From contig CAIJRN010000030.1 of NCBI GenBank assembly GCA_903823115.1, positions 1 to 62,864 of the forward strand: a DNA stretch of 62,864 nucleotides. Direction: 5' to 3'. The position numbers and the translations under genes were made by a program. The notes under the pieces are model-generated. The model saw only the letters and a program-made list of their open reading frames with translations. It was not told the DNA's origin and did no database searches. Source of the stretch: an uncultured cyanobacterium. GTDB taxonomy: Bacteria; Cyanobacteriota; Cyanobacteriia; PCC-6307; Cyanobiaceae. Below, piece by piece: positions 52,257 to 62,617 of this stretch. The number at the start of each line of letters is the position of its first letter. Positions within the stretch are counted from its first letter, which is position 1.

Positions 52257-53059
52257 AGCTTGGGCATGGAATCGAGCAGGATCATGCCGGATCCGACCAG
52301 GGCCTTACGCCCCAGCAGCCGCTGCTGGCCATCCACCAGCTCGAACCGCTCATAGCCGAGGTCGAGGGCCCGCTCACTCCAGCGATCAGCCCACAACAGG
52401 CGGCCGGCCGGCGCCAATTCGCCGTAGGCCGGCGCCAGGGTCAGACGCAGCAGGGACTGGGCGGGCTCGGGATGGGCCGAGACGATCAGATGCTGGGGAT
52501 CGGCCTCGGCCAGCAGCAGCAGCAGCGGATCCAGGGCCAGCTCGGGCGGCGGCTCCAGAGGCACAGCAGGCGCCGAGTCGACCTCCCTGGCGCTGTCCCT
52601 GGCGAGATCCCCTGGCTGCGGGCGCGGGTCGCCGCTGCCTTCAGCCGACAAGGCGGCCAGGGATTGGGCTGGCCGGCTGCGCTCCGCCGCCGCAACGGGC
52701 CGGGACGGACCGGGAGTCGGCGGTGCCTTCGTCGGCAGCGCCGGGGCCGGCAAGGCCGGGGCCGTCAGAGCCGGGGCCTGGCCCCGCGGCAGCAGATGCC
52801 AGCCGATCCAGGGCAGGGCCAGCAGCAAAGCCAGCAAGAGTGCCAGCAACAGTGGCCAGAACAGGGCCTGCAGGGGGCGGGGCCAGAAGCCAGGCACCGA
52901 CAGATCCCCTTCGCGATTGCGGCGCCAGAGGGCCCGCAACTGCAGGCCAAGATCGGCCACCACGGCCCTGAGATCCTGGCCGAGCAGGCCCCAGGGGTTC
53001 TGGTAGCTGGCCGGCAGATCGGCTGAGCGCAGGCGCTCCGGCGGTTCAGCCGTCACCAC
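52253..53059 (-). CDS. Membrane-anchored hypothetical protein
   Basis: About 268 residues from a GTG overlapping the glgA stop region by ~14 bp. A cytoplasmic N-terminus ([21 protein letters not shown]) precedes one strong membrane helix ([20 protein letters not shown]). A Pro/Ala/Thr linker partly encoded by 15-bp repeats follows. The C-terminal ~90-residue domain is beta-rich ([43 protein letters not shown]). Unrecognised family. Coupled to murF by 4 bp. Confidence 0.65.
   Translation of the reverse strand: MVTAEPPERLRSADLPASYQNPWGLLGQDLRAVVADLGLQLRALWRRNREGDLSVPGFWPRPLQALFWPLLLALLLALLLALPWIGWHLLPRGQAPALTAPALPAPALPTKAPPTPGPSRPVAAAERSRPAQSLAALSAEGSGDPRPQPGDLARDSAREVDSAPAVPLEPPPELALDPLLLLLAEADPQHLIVSAHPEPAQSLLRLTLAPAYGELAPAGRLLWADRWSERALDLGYERFELVDGQQRLLGRKALVGSGMILLDSMPKL
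52740..52784 (-). repeat. 15-bp tandem repeat in the glgA-murF interval gene
   Basis: Units GCCGGGGCCGGCAAG, GCCGGGGCCGTCAGA and GCCGGGGCCTGGCCC, encoding [10 protein letters not shown]-like repeats. Confidence 0.7.
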
Positions 53060-54608
53060 GGCGCAGCAACTGGGCCAGGGGGTTGCGAGATTTGGGTTGG
53101 GGCTGGGGCTCGGCGCTACGGATCGCTGCGGAGGAGGCCACTGCAGCCTCCCGTTCAGCGGCACTGTGCAGGCTCGGATCGGCCCCCTGGCCCTGGGAGA
53201 AGCGCTCCACCTGGGCGGCGTCGGGGCTCGGCATCTTCACCCCGCAGACCTCGCTGTACATGGCCTCGTACTCCCGGGCCGAGCGCTCCCAGCTGTAGTC
53301 CTGGCCCATGGCCCGACCCTGCAGCTCACGCCAACTGTCGGCATGGCGATAGGCCTCCCAGGAGCGCACGATCGTGGTGTAGAAGTCCACCGGCTCGTAG
53401 CGATCGAAGCAGAAGCCGCTGCCGGTGTGGGCGCGGGGATTATGGGGTGGAACGGTATCCACCAGTCCACCCACCTTGCGCACCACCGGAATCGAGCCAT
53501 AGCGCATCGCCAGCAACTGGCTGATGCCGCAGGGCTCAAAGCGACTCGGCATCAGGAAGGCGTCCGTGCCGGCATAGATCAGCCGCGACAGGGCGTCGTC
53601 GTAGGTGAGGAAGACGGCGAAGCGACCGGGATGGCGAGCGGCCAGCTGCCACAACCCCGACTCATAGCCGCGATCGCCGGTGCCCAGCACCACAATCTGA
53701 CTATCGGTGTAGGCCAGCACGCGATCCGCCACCTGCAGCAGCAGATCCACGCCCTTCTGATCCACCAGTCGGCTCACCATGCCCATCAGGTAGGTGTCGG
53801 GATTGACCGTGAGACCCATGCGCTCCTGCAGGGCGCGCTTGTTGATGGCTTTGCCGCTCAGGTCAGTGGCGCTGAAGTTGGCGGGCAGGGCCTGATCGGT
53901 GGCGGGGTTCCAGTCTTCGGTGTCGATGCCGTTGAGGATGCCGCGCAGCTTGCCGCTGATGTAGTTGAGCAATCCCTCCAGCCGTTCGCCATATTCAGCC
54001 GTACGAATTTCGGCCGCATAGGTGGGTGAAACCGCATTGACCCCATCGGCATAGAGCAGGGCCGCCGCCATCGTGTGATCGCCCTGCATGTACCAGGGAC
54101 ACCAGGTCATGCGATCCAGCTTCCAGCGCCAGGGACCCTGGTATTTGAGGTTGTGGATTGTGAAGACCGTGCTGATCTCCGGGTCCTGGTGCATCCAGAC
54201 CGGAATCATGCCGGTGTGCCAGTCATGGCAATGAAGCACCTGGGGCTTCCAGACATTCCAGGCGAATTCTGCCGTGGCGCTGGCGAAGAACGTGAAGCGC
54301 CAATCCTCATCTTCGCCGCCGTAGATGCGTTCCGCATCAAAGACGGGATGGCCGACCAGATAGATCGGCAGCCCATTGCTGGGATGGCGCGTCTCGAAGA
54401 TCGAAAAGTCGGTGCCCATCGTGTGGCCGCGCCACAGCGGTTCGGCGGGAATCTGCAGGCGGCTCCAGAGCTTGCCGTAGCCCGGCAGGATCAGCCGCAC
54501 GTCGTGGCCGAGGGCGGCAAGGGCCGGTGGCAGGGAACCCACCACATCGCCCATCCCCCCCACCTTGATCATCGGGGCACATTCGGCCGCGGCGAACAGG
54601 ATCCGCAT
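53046..54608 (-). CDS. glgA: Glycogen synthase (ADP-glucose)
   Basis: A 520-residue GT5 glycosyltransferase elongating glycogen. [19 protein letters not shown] holds the ADP-glucose-binding KxGG motif. Others are [29 protein letters not shown] and [18 protein letters not shown] with the C-terminal catalytic Glu. The frame is open to 54650, but [12 protein letters not shown] is the normal start. The C-terminal ~50 residues are a low-complexity extension. Confidence 0.95.
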   Translation of the reverse strand: MRILFAAAECAPMIKVGGMGDVVGSLPPALAALGHDVRLILPGYGKLWSRLQIPAEPLWRGHTMGTDFSIFETRHPSNGLPIYLVGHPVFDAERIYGGEDEDWRFTFFASATAEFAWNVWKPQVLHCHDWHTGMIPVWMHQDPEISTVFTIHNLKYQGPWRWKLDRMTWCPWYMQGDHTMAAALLYADGVNAVSPTYAAEIRTAEYGERLEGLLNYISGKLRGILNGIDTEDWNPATDQALPANFSATDLSGKAINKRALQERMGLTVNPDTYLMGMVSRLVDQKGVDLLLQVADRVLAYTDSQIVVLGTGDRGYESGLWQLAARHPGRFAVFLTYDDALSRLIYAGTDAFLMPSRFEPCGISQLLAMRYGSIPVVRKVGGLVDTVPPHNPRAHTGSGFCFDRYEPVDFYTTIVRSWEAYRHADSWRELQGRAMGQDYSWERSAREYEAMYSEVCGVKMPSPDAAQVERFSQGQGADPSLHSAAEREAAVASSAAIRSAEPQPQPKSRNPLAQLLRRGDG

Positions 54609-54697
54609 GGGGTTCAGGCGCCGTACGGCGGGATGGTCTGGCGGGCGCAACTCTACGGGTCACATCAGAGCCGCCCCTGCATCCGAGACACCGGCAT

Positions 54698-55561
54698 TCA
54701 GGGCAGCACGGTCACCGGGGTACCGATCCGCACGAGATCAAACAGTTCCTGCACGTTCTCGTCATAGAGACGCACACAGCCATGGGAGACGGCTCGGCCG
54801 ATGCTGGAACGGTTGGGAGTGCCATGGAAGCCGGCGATCACACAGCCCTTGAGCTCCAGCTGCTCCAACCCATTGAAGCCCTTGCGCCCGCGGCAATCGC
54901 GATGGAATCCAATCCAACGACTGCCGAGGGGATTATCAGGTCCGGGCTTGATCTTGAGGCCGGTGGCCGGATGTTCCCAGACAGGATTGGCGGTCTTCTC
55001 AATGACCTCAAACCGACCGACAGGGGTCTCCCAGCCCGGCATGCCCACCGCCACCGGATAGCGATGGCGCTCCTGGCCGTTGTCCAGCACCAGCAGCAGG
55101 CGGTGCTGGCGATCGAGCACCAGCTGGCGCCTCGGATCGGCAGCGGCGCCCTCGGGCGGGGGCCCGGTGCTGCCGGCAGCAGGGGGGGCCACAGCTGGGG
55201 CGGTGCCGGTGAAGGCCGGAGTGTCAGCGACTGGCCGTGGGCCTGGCCGCCCATGGGCCGTCGCTGGAGTGAAGCTGGCAGCCGGCGGCTGGATCGGGGC
55301 TTCACCGGGCCATTGCAGGGGTCCTGAGACCATCGGCAGATCCAGGGGCCCTGGTTCTGACAGGCGCAGGGTGGGTCCAAGGCCGCCGGTCGCCGGCGTC
55401 GGCGTCACGAGCGATTGGGGCGGCACCAGGGGGTGGGCCTGCTCAGGCAGCGGTGTCTCGGCCCTCGCCGTCCCAGCGGTGAGCAGCAGCGCCATTCCCA
55501 TCCCAACAGCAGCGCTGTAGTGGCGACGACCAGGAGTCACGGGGGCGGGCCTGGAGGTCAC
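54698..55561 (-). CDS. Exported L,D-transpeptidase (YkuD domain)
   Basis: A 287-residue periplasmic enzyme: signal peptide (AAVGMGMALLLTAGTARA), a ~100-residue Pro-rich linker, then the YkuD domain. VGMPGWETPVGRFEVI and GFHGTPNRSSIGRAVSHGCVRLY contain the catalytic His/Cys motif (SHGCVR). It forms 3-3 cross-links or attaches proteins to peptidoglycan. The domain is complete. Confidence 0.9.
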   Translation of the reverse strand: MTSRPAPVTPGRRHYSAAVGMGMALLLTAGTARAETPLPEQAHPLVPPQSLVTPTPATGGLGPTLRLSEPGPLDLPMVSGPLQWPGEAPIQPPAASFTPATAHGRPGPRPVADTPAFTGTAPAVAPPAAGSTGPPPEGAAADPRRQLVLDRQHRLLLVLDNGQERHRYPVAVGMPGWETPVGRFEVIEKTANPVWEHPATGLKIKPGPDNPLGSRWIGFHRDCRGRKGFNGLEQLELKGCVIAGFHGTPNRSSIGRAVSHGCVRLYDENVQELFDLVRIGTPVTVLP

Positions 55562-55630
55562 GAACCCGACGCTGACGGAAACGACATGGCCAAGATTAGG
55601 CAGCCGGTCCGCTCAAGGAAGCCAGTTCAC

Positions 55631-56524
55631 TCAAGGCAGCCATGGCGAGCCGGAAAAATCGGGATCGCGCTTTTCGAGGAAGGCGTTGCGGCCCTCCTGG
55701 CCCTCCGCCGTTCGATAGAAGAGATGGGTGGCCTGACCCGCCAGCTCCTGCAGGCCCGCCAGTCCATCGGTTTCAGCATTGAAAGCCGCCTTGAGACAGC
55801 GGATCGCCGTGGGACTGTGGGCCAGGATCTCCCGGGCCCACTGCACCCCTTCCGCCTCCAGCCCCTCAAGCGGCACCACCCGGTTGACCAGTCCCATGGC
55901 CAGAGCTTCTTCGGCGCTGTAGCGGCGGCAGAGGAACCAGATCTCGCGCGCCTTGCGCTGGCCCACCACCCGGGCCAGATAGCCGGCACCGAAGCCACCG
56001 TCGAAGCTGCCGACCCGCGGTCCGGTCTGGCCGAAGACGGCATTGTCCGCCGCCAGGCTGAGATCGCAGAGCAGGTGCAACACCTGGCCGCCACCGATGG
56101 CGTAGCCCGCCACCAGGGCAATCACCACCTTCGGCAAACTGCGGATCAGGCGCTGCAGATCCAGCACATTCAGCCGCGGCAGGCCGTCTTCATCCACATA
56201 GCCACCATCACCGCGCACGCTCTGATCGCCGCCGGCACAGAAGGCCCAGGCGCCATCGGCGGCTGGGCCGGCACCGGTGAACAGCACCACACCGATGGCC
56301 GTGTCATCGCGCACCCTGGAAAAGGCATCGCAGAGCTCCTGCACGGTGCGCGGACGGAAGGCATTGCGCTTCTCCGGGCGATTGATCGTGATGCGGGCGA
56401 TGCCTTCATCACTGCGCTCGAAGCGGATGTCCTGGTAACGGCCGACGCTCTGCCAGCTCACCGCCGGGAGCGGCTGGGGGGTCTCAGCCGAGCTGCTGCG
56501 GGAACGGGCGCTGGTGGGGGTCAT
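55631..56524 (-). CDS. menB: 1,4-dihydroxy-2-naphthoyl-CoA synthase
   Basis: A 297-residue crotonase-fold enzyme closing the naphthoate ring in phylloquinone synthesis. [14 protein letters not shown] and [19 protein letters not shown] form the oxyanion hole and signature. [22 protein letters not shown] and [18 protein letters not shown] are also family hallmarks. An N-terminal Ser-rich tail is present. ATG 56524 overlaps the menD stop by 4 bp. Confidence 0.95.
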   Translation of the reverse strand: MTPTSARSRSSSAETPQPLPAVSWQSVGRYQDIRFERSDEGIARITINRPEKRNAFRPRTVQELCDAFSRVRDDTAIGVVLFTGAGPAADGAWAFCAGGDQSVRGDGGYVDEDGLPRLNVLDLQRLIRSLPKVVIALVAGYAIGGGQVLHLLCDLSLAADNAVFGQTGPRVGSFDGGFGAGYLARVVGQRKAREIWFLCRRYSAEEALAMGLVNRVVPLEGLEAEGVQWAREILAHSPTAIRCLKAAFNAETDGLAGLQELAGQATHLFYRTAEGQEGRNAFLEKRDPDFSGSPWLP

Positions 56525-58395
56525 GGAAGCAGGAGCTGCCTGGACGCCATTGTGCGCAGCCGGCAACGCAGCTCGGCATCGGCGCGGCGATCCGTGCGCA
56601 CCTCCACCAGGGCCAGCGGTTGCGCCAGGGCCCAGTCCAGGGCCGCCGCCAGCTGCTCGGGGCGCTCCAGCCGGCGGCCAGGGACGCCATAAGCGGCGGC
56701 CAGGGCCAGCTGGTCGAGGGACTGGGGCATGGCGAACAGCCGTTCGAAATCCAGGGCCGCCGCCGGCTCGGTGCGGATCGGCAGCTGCTCGAAGATGCCG
56801 CCACCACCGTTCTCGATCAGCACCACGGTCAACCGTCCGCGCAACTGCCGTTGCCAAAGCCAGCCATTGGCATCGTGGAGCAGGGCCAGATCGCCGCTGA
56901 TCAGCACAAGCTGCCCATGGGCCTCGGCCAGCCCACAGGCCATCGACAGGGTGCCATCGATCCCGGAAGCGCCGCGGAAGCCGTGGATCAGGCGATGGGG
57001 CGCCGACGGATCGCCGAAGCTCTCCCAATCCCGGACTGGACTGCTGCTGGCCAGCATCAACGGCAGATCCGCTGGCAACAGCCGGCTCAGGCTCCGCGCC
57101 AACCAGACCTCCCCCAGCCGATCCGGGGCCTCGAGCTGCTGATCGAGCAGGCCCTGCACGGCCGCATCGGCGCGGCACCAACGCCGCTGCAGGTCCAGGC
57201 AAGCGGCGGCGGGCGACGCGCCCTCCTCCAGGCCGGGCAGGGCCGCCAGCCAGCGAGCCAGCCCAGCGCTCCACTGCCTGTGGGCGGGCACCGTGCCGAG
57301 GGGATCGAGGCGGCGGCCATCTCCCTGGCTCACCAGCACCTGATCGCCGCCCAGGGCCTGCAGCCATTGCTGCAGGCGACGGCTGGCGGGCAAGGAGCCG
57401 AGGCGCAGCACCTGGCCCGCCGCCAGTTCTGCCGGCGGAGCGGCCAGGATCAGGTCATAGGCCGCCACCAGCGGTAAACCCTTGAGGCCGCGCAAGCCCG
57501 AGAGCGGATCCGCCAGCAGCGGCCAGCCACTGCGCCGCAGCCAGATCTGCAGGGCCTCCACATGGCCGGACCAATCGGCCGGATCGCCGCGCCAGGGGCC
57601 CGCCACCACCACCCCGGGCCGATCGGGATCGAGCGCGGCTGCGCCGCCCCCTGAATCCAGGCCGGCGCCAGCGCCAGAAGCGCCAGCGCCAGCGCCTCTG
57701 GAGTCAACGAGGGCAGGAAGCGGTGCTGACACCGATGCCTGGGACAGCCATAGCGACGGCTCCAGGGCCAGGGCCGCGAGGGCGGGGCCCTCGATATGGA
57801 GCGGCTCTTCGAAGGGCAGATTGAGGTGGACCGCACCGGCCGGGGCCCCCAGGCCATCGCCGCGGGCCGCGCCCATCGCCCGGGCCGCCATCGCCTGCAG
57901 CTCGGCAACGGTCATCGCCGCCAGACCGTCGCCGCAGCCCAGGCCCACCCAGCGGCAACAGACCGCCAGGAACTGCTCCTGGGGCACGGATTGATTGGCA
58001 CCACAGTTTTTGAGCCGCTCCGGTCGATCAGCGCTGAGCAGCAGCAGCGGCACGGTGCCGAGGTCCGCTTCCACCGCCGCCGCCAGCAGCTGGGCCACCG
58101 CCGTTCCCGAGGTGGTGATCACGGCCGCCGGCCGGCCCGTGGCCTTGCCATGGCCGAGGGCGAAGAAGGCGGCGGAGCGCTCATCGATCGCCGTCAGCAA
58201 CCGCAGGCCCCTGGCTTCCAGCAGGGCGGCGGCCTGGGCCAGGGGCGCCGAGCGACTGCCGGGGCAGAGCACCACCAGCTCCAGTCCCTGGCTGGCCAGG
58301 GCCGACAGCAGCCCCAGGGCCGCCCTGACATTGGCGGCGGCCCGTTCAGGCGGCTTCGAACCGGGCGACGGTGACAGAAGATCGCGCTGGGTCAC
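56521..58395 (-). CDS. menD: SEPHCHC synthase
   Basis: A 624-residue thiamine-diphosphate enzyme joining isochorismate and 2-oxoglutarate in phylloquinone synthesis. [46 protein letters not shown] (with the catalytic Glu), [19 protein letters not shown] and [13 protein letters not shown] (ThDP motif) are visible. Start GTG 58395 is chosen because the upstream frame lacks similarity and would overlap lepB. The two divergent starts are only 25 bp apart. Confidence 0.94.
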   Translation of the reverse strand: MTQRDLLSPSPGSKPPERAAANVRAALGLLSALASQGLELVVLCPGSRSAPLAQAAALLEARGLRLLTAIDERSAAFFALGHGKATGRPAAVITTSGTAVAQLLAAAVEADLGTVPLLLLSADRPERLKNCGANQSVPQEQFLAVCCRWVGLGCGDGLAAMTVAELQAMAARAMGAARGDGLGAPAGAVHLNLPFEEPLHIEGPALAALALEPSLWLSQASVSAPLPALVDSRGAGAGASGAGAGLDSGGGAAALDPDRPGVVVAGPWRGDPADWSGHVEALQIWLRRSGWPLLADPLSGLRGLKGLPLVAAYDLILAAPPAELAAGQVLRLGSLPASRRLQQWLQALGGDQVLVSQGDGRRLDPLGTVPAHRQWSAGLARWLAALPGLEEGASPAAACLDLQRRWCRADAAVQGLLDQQLEAPDRLGEVWLARSLSRLLPADLPLMLASSSPVRDWESFGDPSAPHRLIHGFRGASGIDGTLSMACGLAEAHGQLVLISGDLALLHDANGWLWQRQLRGRLTVVLIENGGGGIFEQLPIRTEPAAALDFERLFAMPQSLDQLALAAAYGVPGRRLERPEQLAAALDWALAQPLALVEVRTDRRADAELRCRLRTMASRQLLLP

Positions 58396-58420
58396 CGGCG
58401 AGGAACCTCGGCTGGTCAGG

Positions 58421-59092
58421 ATGGAGCGATCATCCCTGCTCCGGCTCCTGCCGGCGAGGCCTCCCCAGCCCATGCTCCCTGAGTCGCCAGTTCCCGTATC
58501 CAGCGGTGCCCGTCCCTCCAGCCCAGGCGGCGGCCAGGAGCCGGTCGGCCTGATGCGGCAGCTGCGCTCGCTGGCCCTGTGGCTGCTGCTGGCCCTGCTG
58601 CTGCGCTGGATCGTGGTCGAGCCGCGCTGGATCCCTTCGGGCTCGATGCTGCCCACCCTGCAGCTGCAGGACCGGATCCTGGTCGAAAAAGTGAGACCCA
58701 GGTTCCGGCAACCTCTGACCACCGGCACGATCGTGGTCTTTCACCCGCCCGCGGCTCTGCGGGCGGCCGGCTACGACCCCGGGGCAGCCCTGATCAAGCG
58801 GGTGGTGGCGGTCGGCGGCGATCGGGTCGCCGTCAGTGCCGGCCAGCTGCGCCGCAACGACATCCCCGTCCAGGAAAGCTGGAGAAGCGAACCGATGGAC
58901 TACGAACTGGCGCCGCTGACCGTGCCGCCGGACCACGTGCTGGTGCTCGGGGACAACCGCAACGCCAGCCTCGACTCCCATCTGTGGGGGCCCCTGCCCG
59001 TGGAGGATGTGATCGGAACCGCCATCTGGCGCTACTGGCCCCTGGAACGTTTCGGTCCGATTCGGTTCTCCGCCAACGCCCCGGCTGGGTGA
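58421..59092 (+). CDS. lepB: Signal peptidase I
   Basis: About 223 residues. Membrane anchor LWLLLALLLRWIVVEPRWI precedes the catalytic Ser in IPSGSMLPTLQLQD. The catalytic Lys is in ALIKRVVAVGGDRVAV, and LVLGDNRNASLDSHLWGPL completes the S26 signature. It cleaves signal peptides at the thylakoid or plasma membrane. The start could also be ATG 58472. Confidence 0.93.
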   Translation: MERSSLLRLLPARPPQPMLPESPVPVSSGARPSSPGGGQEPVGLMRQLRSLALWLLLALLLRWIVVEPRWIPSGSMLPTLQLQDRILVEKVRPRFRQPLTTGTIVVFHPPAALRAAGYDPGAALIKRVVAVGGDRVAVSAGQLRRNDIPVQESWRSEPMDYELAPLTVPPDHVLVLGDNRNASLDSHLWGPLPVEDVIGTAIWRYWPLERFGPIRFSANAPAG

Positions 59093-59161
59093 ACTGAAGA
59101 GCTGGGTTAAGGTTTGGGTCGTGTCGCGAGGCACACTCGTCGACATGCTCGGGAGATCCAC

Positions 59162-59521
59162 ATGTTCAACCCGGAGTTCCTGACCAGCGACAACGAGGCG
59201 ATCAGCGGCAACTCGCTGATCCAATACCTGCAGGATCAATCCCCCGATGTGCTGCAACGGGTAGCCCGTTCGGCCAGCGGCGACATCCAGGACATCATTC
59301 GCCACAACGTCCAGGGCCTGCTGGGCATGCTCCCCGGCGAACAGTTCGAAGTGAAGATCCAGGCCAGCCGCGACAGCCTGGCCGGCCTGCTGGCCTCTGC
59401 GATGATGACTGGCTACTTCCTGCGCCAGATGGAGCAGCGCATGGAGCTGGAAACCACCCTTCTCGGCAGCGGCGGCCTCGGGGATGGCCCCATTGACGAT
59501 CCGGGCGAGCTCCACCTCTGA
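59162..59521 (+). CDS. DUF760 family protein
   Basis: A 119-residue protein of the cyanobacterial/chloroplast DUF760 family: LIQYLQDQSPDVLQRVARSAS, IRHNVQGLLGMLPGEQFEVKI and LAGLLASAMMTGYFLRQMEQR. Proposed roles in photosynthetic organisms are not settled. ATG 59162 is chosen; upstream in-frame text is not conserved-looking. Ends with an acidic tail. Confidence 0.85.
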   Translation: MFNPEFLTSDNEAISGNSLIQYLQDQSPDVLQRVARSASGDIQDIIRHNVQGLLGMLPGEQFEVKIQASRDSLAGLLASAMMTGYFLRQMEQRMELETTLLGSGGLGDGPIDDPGELHL

Positions 59522-59626
59522 GTCCCTGCGGCACTGCTCGATCCACCCCGATCCCAGTCTGGATCCGGCACCAGACCTGCCCAAGCCACCCCTGGTGTTT
59601 CGGCCTCAGCTTCAAGGCAAGGACGC

Positions 59627-59654
59627 TGAGACCATGTCGGTGAGACCATGTCGG
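59627..59654. repeat. 14-bp perfect tandem duplication
   Basis: TGAGACCATGTCGG occurs twice head to tail, immediately left of the large palindrome. Confidence 0.85.
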
Positions 59655-59666
59655 CTTGCTGGCAAC

Positions 59667-59706
59667 CGCCGGACCGCAGCTGAGGCGCCTCAGCTGCGGT
59701 CCGGCG
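59667..59706. terminator. 40-bp perfect palindrome between convergent genes
   Basis: A 20-bp arm (CGCCGGACCGCAGCTGAGGC) is followed directly by its exact reverse complement, without a loop. It lies between DUF760 (rightward) and DUF4336 (leftward, stop inside the right arm). As RNA it would fold into a very stable hairpin from either strand, a plausible bidirectional terminator, although no T-run is attached. Confidence 0.7.
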
Positions 59707-60889
59707 TTGGCGCCGCCAGCCCCGGAGGTTCGCTCGGCACCAGGCCGTAGCGCAGCAGGGTCCGATCGATGCCAGCCAGAAAGGCCCAGTTCCCCTCACT
59801 CGGTGCCCAGGGCCTGGCCTCCAACTCGTTCGCCAAGGCCTCCAGCTGGGCGCTGGAGCAGGCCACCGGGGCCTCGTAGTGGGCTGGAATCAGCCAGGCC
59901 AGATTCTCGAGGCTGGCCAGCTGCCGCAGCCAGGCCAGCAGGGCCGGCCGGGCCCTGGGAAACACGAGCCGCTCCAATACGGCGGCCACCTGGATGCGGG
60001 GAGGCCCCGGTGGCAGCAGGGCCCCCACATCCGCTTGCCAATCGCCGCGCCAGCGGAACGGGTAGACACCGAAGTGGGCGCGACTGTGGCGGCAACCCGG
60101 CGCCAGGCTGGTGCGCAGCACTTCCGCCAGGGAGGCCACATCCAGGGGCGCCGGCCGCAGGTAGTTGGCGAACAGCACCAGCCGCTGCCAGCCGCGGCGG
60201 CGGCGCTCCACACTGTCGAGCAGCGGTTCATCGCCCCGATCGCGGGCGTGAAACAGCAGTGGCGTCGGATCGGCATCGAACAACGGCGGCGGCTCCGAAG
60301 ACATCGCCACCAGGGCATCGGTGAGCAGCAGGGCACCGGTGGCCTGGTCAAAGCAGCCGTACTCCAGGAAGGTACCCAGGCCCAGATCCAGCGGACCCAG
60401 AGGCAGCCAGCGCAACTGGTCCGCATGGGGCAGACCGTCCTGGCCGAGCACCCTGGTGCGGCCGGCCGGGAAGCCCAGCAGCCGCGGTGGCAGCGCCACC
60501 GGGAAGCTCCACTGGTGCGGAGTGATCCACACCTCGGCTTCGGGAAAGGCCCTGGCCATCGCCGGCACCGGCAGCTTGTGCTCCAGACCCGAGGCCGTCG
60601 GCAGCACGATCGTGCGCACCGGACCATGCAGGGCCACCAGCTGCTGCAACTGGTGCCGGACCTCTGCGGTCACCGCCACCGGGGCGTAGAGCATCAGGCC
60701 ATCGGCCACCTTGAGCACGGTCATGCGGATCGGCACCGCGACGTACCAGACCCCCTGCAGCTGCTCGAAACTCCAGATCCTGCCGGGCAGCAACTCCCGC
60801 ACCAGGGTGCGGCGACAGCCATAGGGATAGAGGGGTAAAAGGGGCCACCAGGGCCAGCGCTGGTCCTGGGACGGCGCGTCCACACTCAT
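59690..60889 (-). CDS. DUF4336 domain protein
   Basis: A 399-residue protein of a plant/cyanobacterial family resembling the metallo-beta-lactamase fold. RRTLVRELLPGRIWSFEQLQG, VADGLMLYAPVAVTAEVRHQL, TIVLPTASGLEHKLPVPAM and IPAHYEAPVACSS are recognisable. Function unknown. ATG 60889 (MSVDAPSQDQRW) is used because the upstream frame is not conserved. Its last 17 bases lie within the 40-bp palindrome. Confidence 0.82.
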   Translation of the reverse strand: MSVDAPSQDQRWPWWPLLPLYPYGCRRTLVRELLPGRIWSFEQLQGVWYVAVPIRMTVLKVADGLMLYAPVAVTAEVRHQLQQLVALHGPVRTIVLPTASGLEHKLPVPAMARAFPEAEVWITPHQWSFPVALPPRLLGFPAGRTRVLGQDGLPHADQLRWLPLGPLDLGLGTFLEYGCFDQATGALLLTDALVAMSSEPPPLFDADPTPLLFHARDRGDEPLLDSVERRRRGWQRLVLFANYLRPAPLDVASLAEVLRTSLAPGCRHSRAHFGVYPFRWRGDWQADVGALLPPGPPRIQVAAVLERLVFPRARPALLAWLRQLASLENLAWLIPAHYEAPVACSSAQLEALANELEARPWAPSEGNWAFLAGIDRTLLRYGLVPSEPPGLAAPTPDRS

Positions 60890-61078
60890 GGCAGCGATGC
60901 GGCGCGCCAGCAGGCGCGGGCAGGCGCCGGCATCGCCGACTGCAGGACCAGGACCAGCCTCTGGCTCAACACGCTCTGCTGACCGCCCCCATGGCCCCTC
61001 CATCGAGCAGATCGGCGAATAGGTTATGGCCGCGGTCCACCCGGCGGCGCCCTTTCGGCAGCGCAACCAGGTCCGAAT

Positions 61079-62485
61079 GTGGCAAACCGCCTGCCAGCCA
61101 GCGTCCCAGGGCGAGTTGGCACAAGGCCTTCCCTAGCGTTGTCAGGCCCGATTCCCCTGCCCTTGCCCGCAAGACCCCCAGTGGCTGCAGCGAGCCAGTC
61201 CCGAGCTGTGTCCGTCTGGGTTCCAGCCGAGGGCTCGGGCCTGACGACCTTCCTGCGGGTGCTGGGCCCCGGCTATCTGGTGGCCGTCGGCTACATGGAC
61301 CCGGGCAACTGGGCCACCGATCTGGCCGCCGGTTCCAGCTACGGCTTTCAGCTGCTCTGGGTGGTGGCCCTCTCCAGCCTGATGGCGATGCTGCTGCAAT
61401 CGCTCTGCTGCCGCCTGGGCATCGCCTCCGGCCTCGATCTGGCCCAGGCCTGCGCCAGGGAGTTGCCTGCGCGCCTGCGCCTGCCCCTGTGGCTGCTCGC
61501 CGAGCTGGCGATCGTGGCCTGCGACATCGCCGAGTTGGTGGGCAGTGCCATCGCCCTGCATCTGCTGCTGGCGCTTCCCTTGCCCTGGGGCGTGGCCCTG
61601 ACAGCCCTGGACACGCTCTTGCTGCTGTTGCTGCAGCAATGGGGCGTCAGACGGCTGGAGGCGGTGGTGATCGCCCTGGTGGCTCTGATCGGCGCCTGCT
61701 TTGCCGTGGAGCTGATCTTGTTGCAGCCGCCCTGGGGGGAGGTGGCCCAGGGGTTAATCCCCCAGCTCAACAGCTTCGGTGACGGCCGCAGGCTGTTTCT
61801 GGCGGCGGGGATTCTCGGCGCCACCGTGATGCCCCACAACCTCTATCTCCATTCCGCCCTGGTGAAGACCCGCCGCTGGGAAGGGGAGCACCAGGCGCGC
61901 CACCAGGCCCTGTGGTTCAGCACCCTCGACACGATGGTGGCCCTGGCCCTGGCCTTCGTCGTCAATGCGGCGATCCTGGTGCTGGCCGGCGGCAGCTTTC
62001 ATGGACGCTCAGGAGCGCCGGTGGCGGATCTGAGCCAGGCGTATCACCTGCTGACGCCGATCCTGGGCACTTCGATCGCCAGCCTGTTGTTTGGCGTGGC
62101 CCTGCTGGCCGCCGGCCAGAGCTCCACGCTCACAGCGACCATGGCGGGCCAGGTGGTGATGGAGGGATTTCTGCAGATCCGGCTGCCGCCCTGGCAGCGG
62201 CGCCTGCTGACCCGTGCCCTTGCCCTGATCCCAGCCATGGTGACGGTGATCCTGCTGGGGGATCAGGGCATCAATCAGCTCCTGGTGCTCAGCCAGGTGT
62301 TGCTCAGCCTGCAACTCCCCTTTGCCGCCATCCCTCTGGTCTGGCTCTGTGGTCGGCCGGAGCTGATGGGCGACCTGGTGGCACCACGCTATCTGCAGGC
62401 TCTCGGCTGGAGCTGTGCCGCCGTGATCGTGGTGATCAACGCTGGGCTGATCTTCTCCAGCGCCGCGGCCTGGCTGCAGGGCTGA
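61079..62485 (+). CDS. Nramp-family divalent metal transporter
   Basis: Up to 468 residues; the first ~50 are non-conserved and a later start is possible. About 11 membrane helices are visible. The metal-binding motifs are intact: GYMDPGNWATDLA in helix 1 and GATVMPHNLYLHSALVK in helix 6. The family imports Mn2+ or Fe2+ with protons. Mn supply for photosystem II would fit the neighbouring psbA, but adjacency alone proves nothing. Confidence 0.9.
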   Translation: MANRLPASVPGRVGTRPSLALSGPIPLPLPARPPVAAASQSRAVSVWVPAEGSGLTTFLRVLGPGYLVAVGYMDPGNWATDLAAGSSYGFQLLWVVALSSLMAMLLQSLCCRLGIASGLDLAQACARELPARLRLPLWLLAELAIVACDIAELVGSAIALHLLLALPLPWGVALTALDTLLLLLLQQWGVRRLEAVVIALVALIGACFAVELILLQPPWGEVAQGLIPQLNSFGDGRRLFLAAGILGATVMPHNLYLHSALVKTRRWEGEHQARHQALWFSTLDTMVALALAFVVNAAILVLAGGSFHGRSGAPVADLSQAYHLLTPILGTSIASLLFGVALLAAGQSSTLTATMAGQVVMEGFLQIRLPPWQRRLLTRALALIPAMVTVILLGDQGINQLLVLSQVLLSLQLPFAAIPLVWLCGRPELMGDLVAPRYLQALGWSCAAVIVVINAGLIFSSAAAWLQG

Positions 62486-62530
62486 GCAGCCGCTGGCTGG
62501 TTCGACGCCAGCACACCCACGACCAGCATC

Positions 62531-62556
62531 AAAAAGCCCCCTGCGGCGAGGGGGCT
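62531..62556 (-). terminator. Rho-independent terminator of psbA
   Basis: AGCCCCCT and AGGGGGCT form the stem around GCGGCG. On the minus strand it is followed by TTTTT. It ends the leftward psbA transcript. Confidence 0.88.
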
Positions 62557-62617
62557 CTGGGGACTGGATGCACTCCACGGCCGGGGGCTCTGGAGCCACA
62601 GGCTGGGTGGGGCAGAT

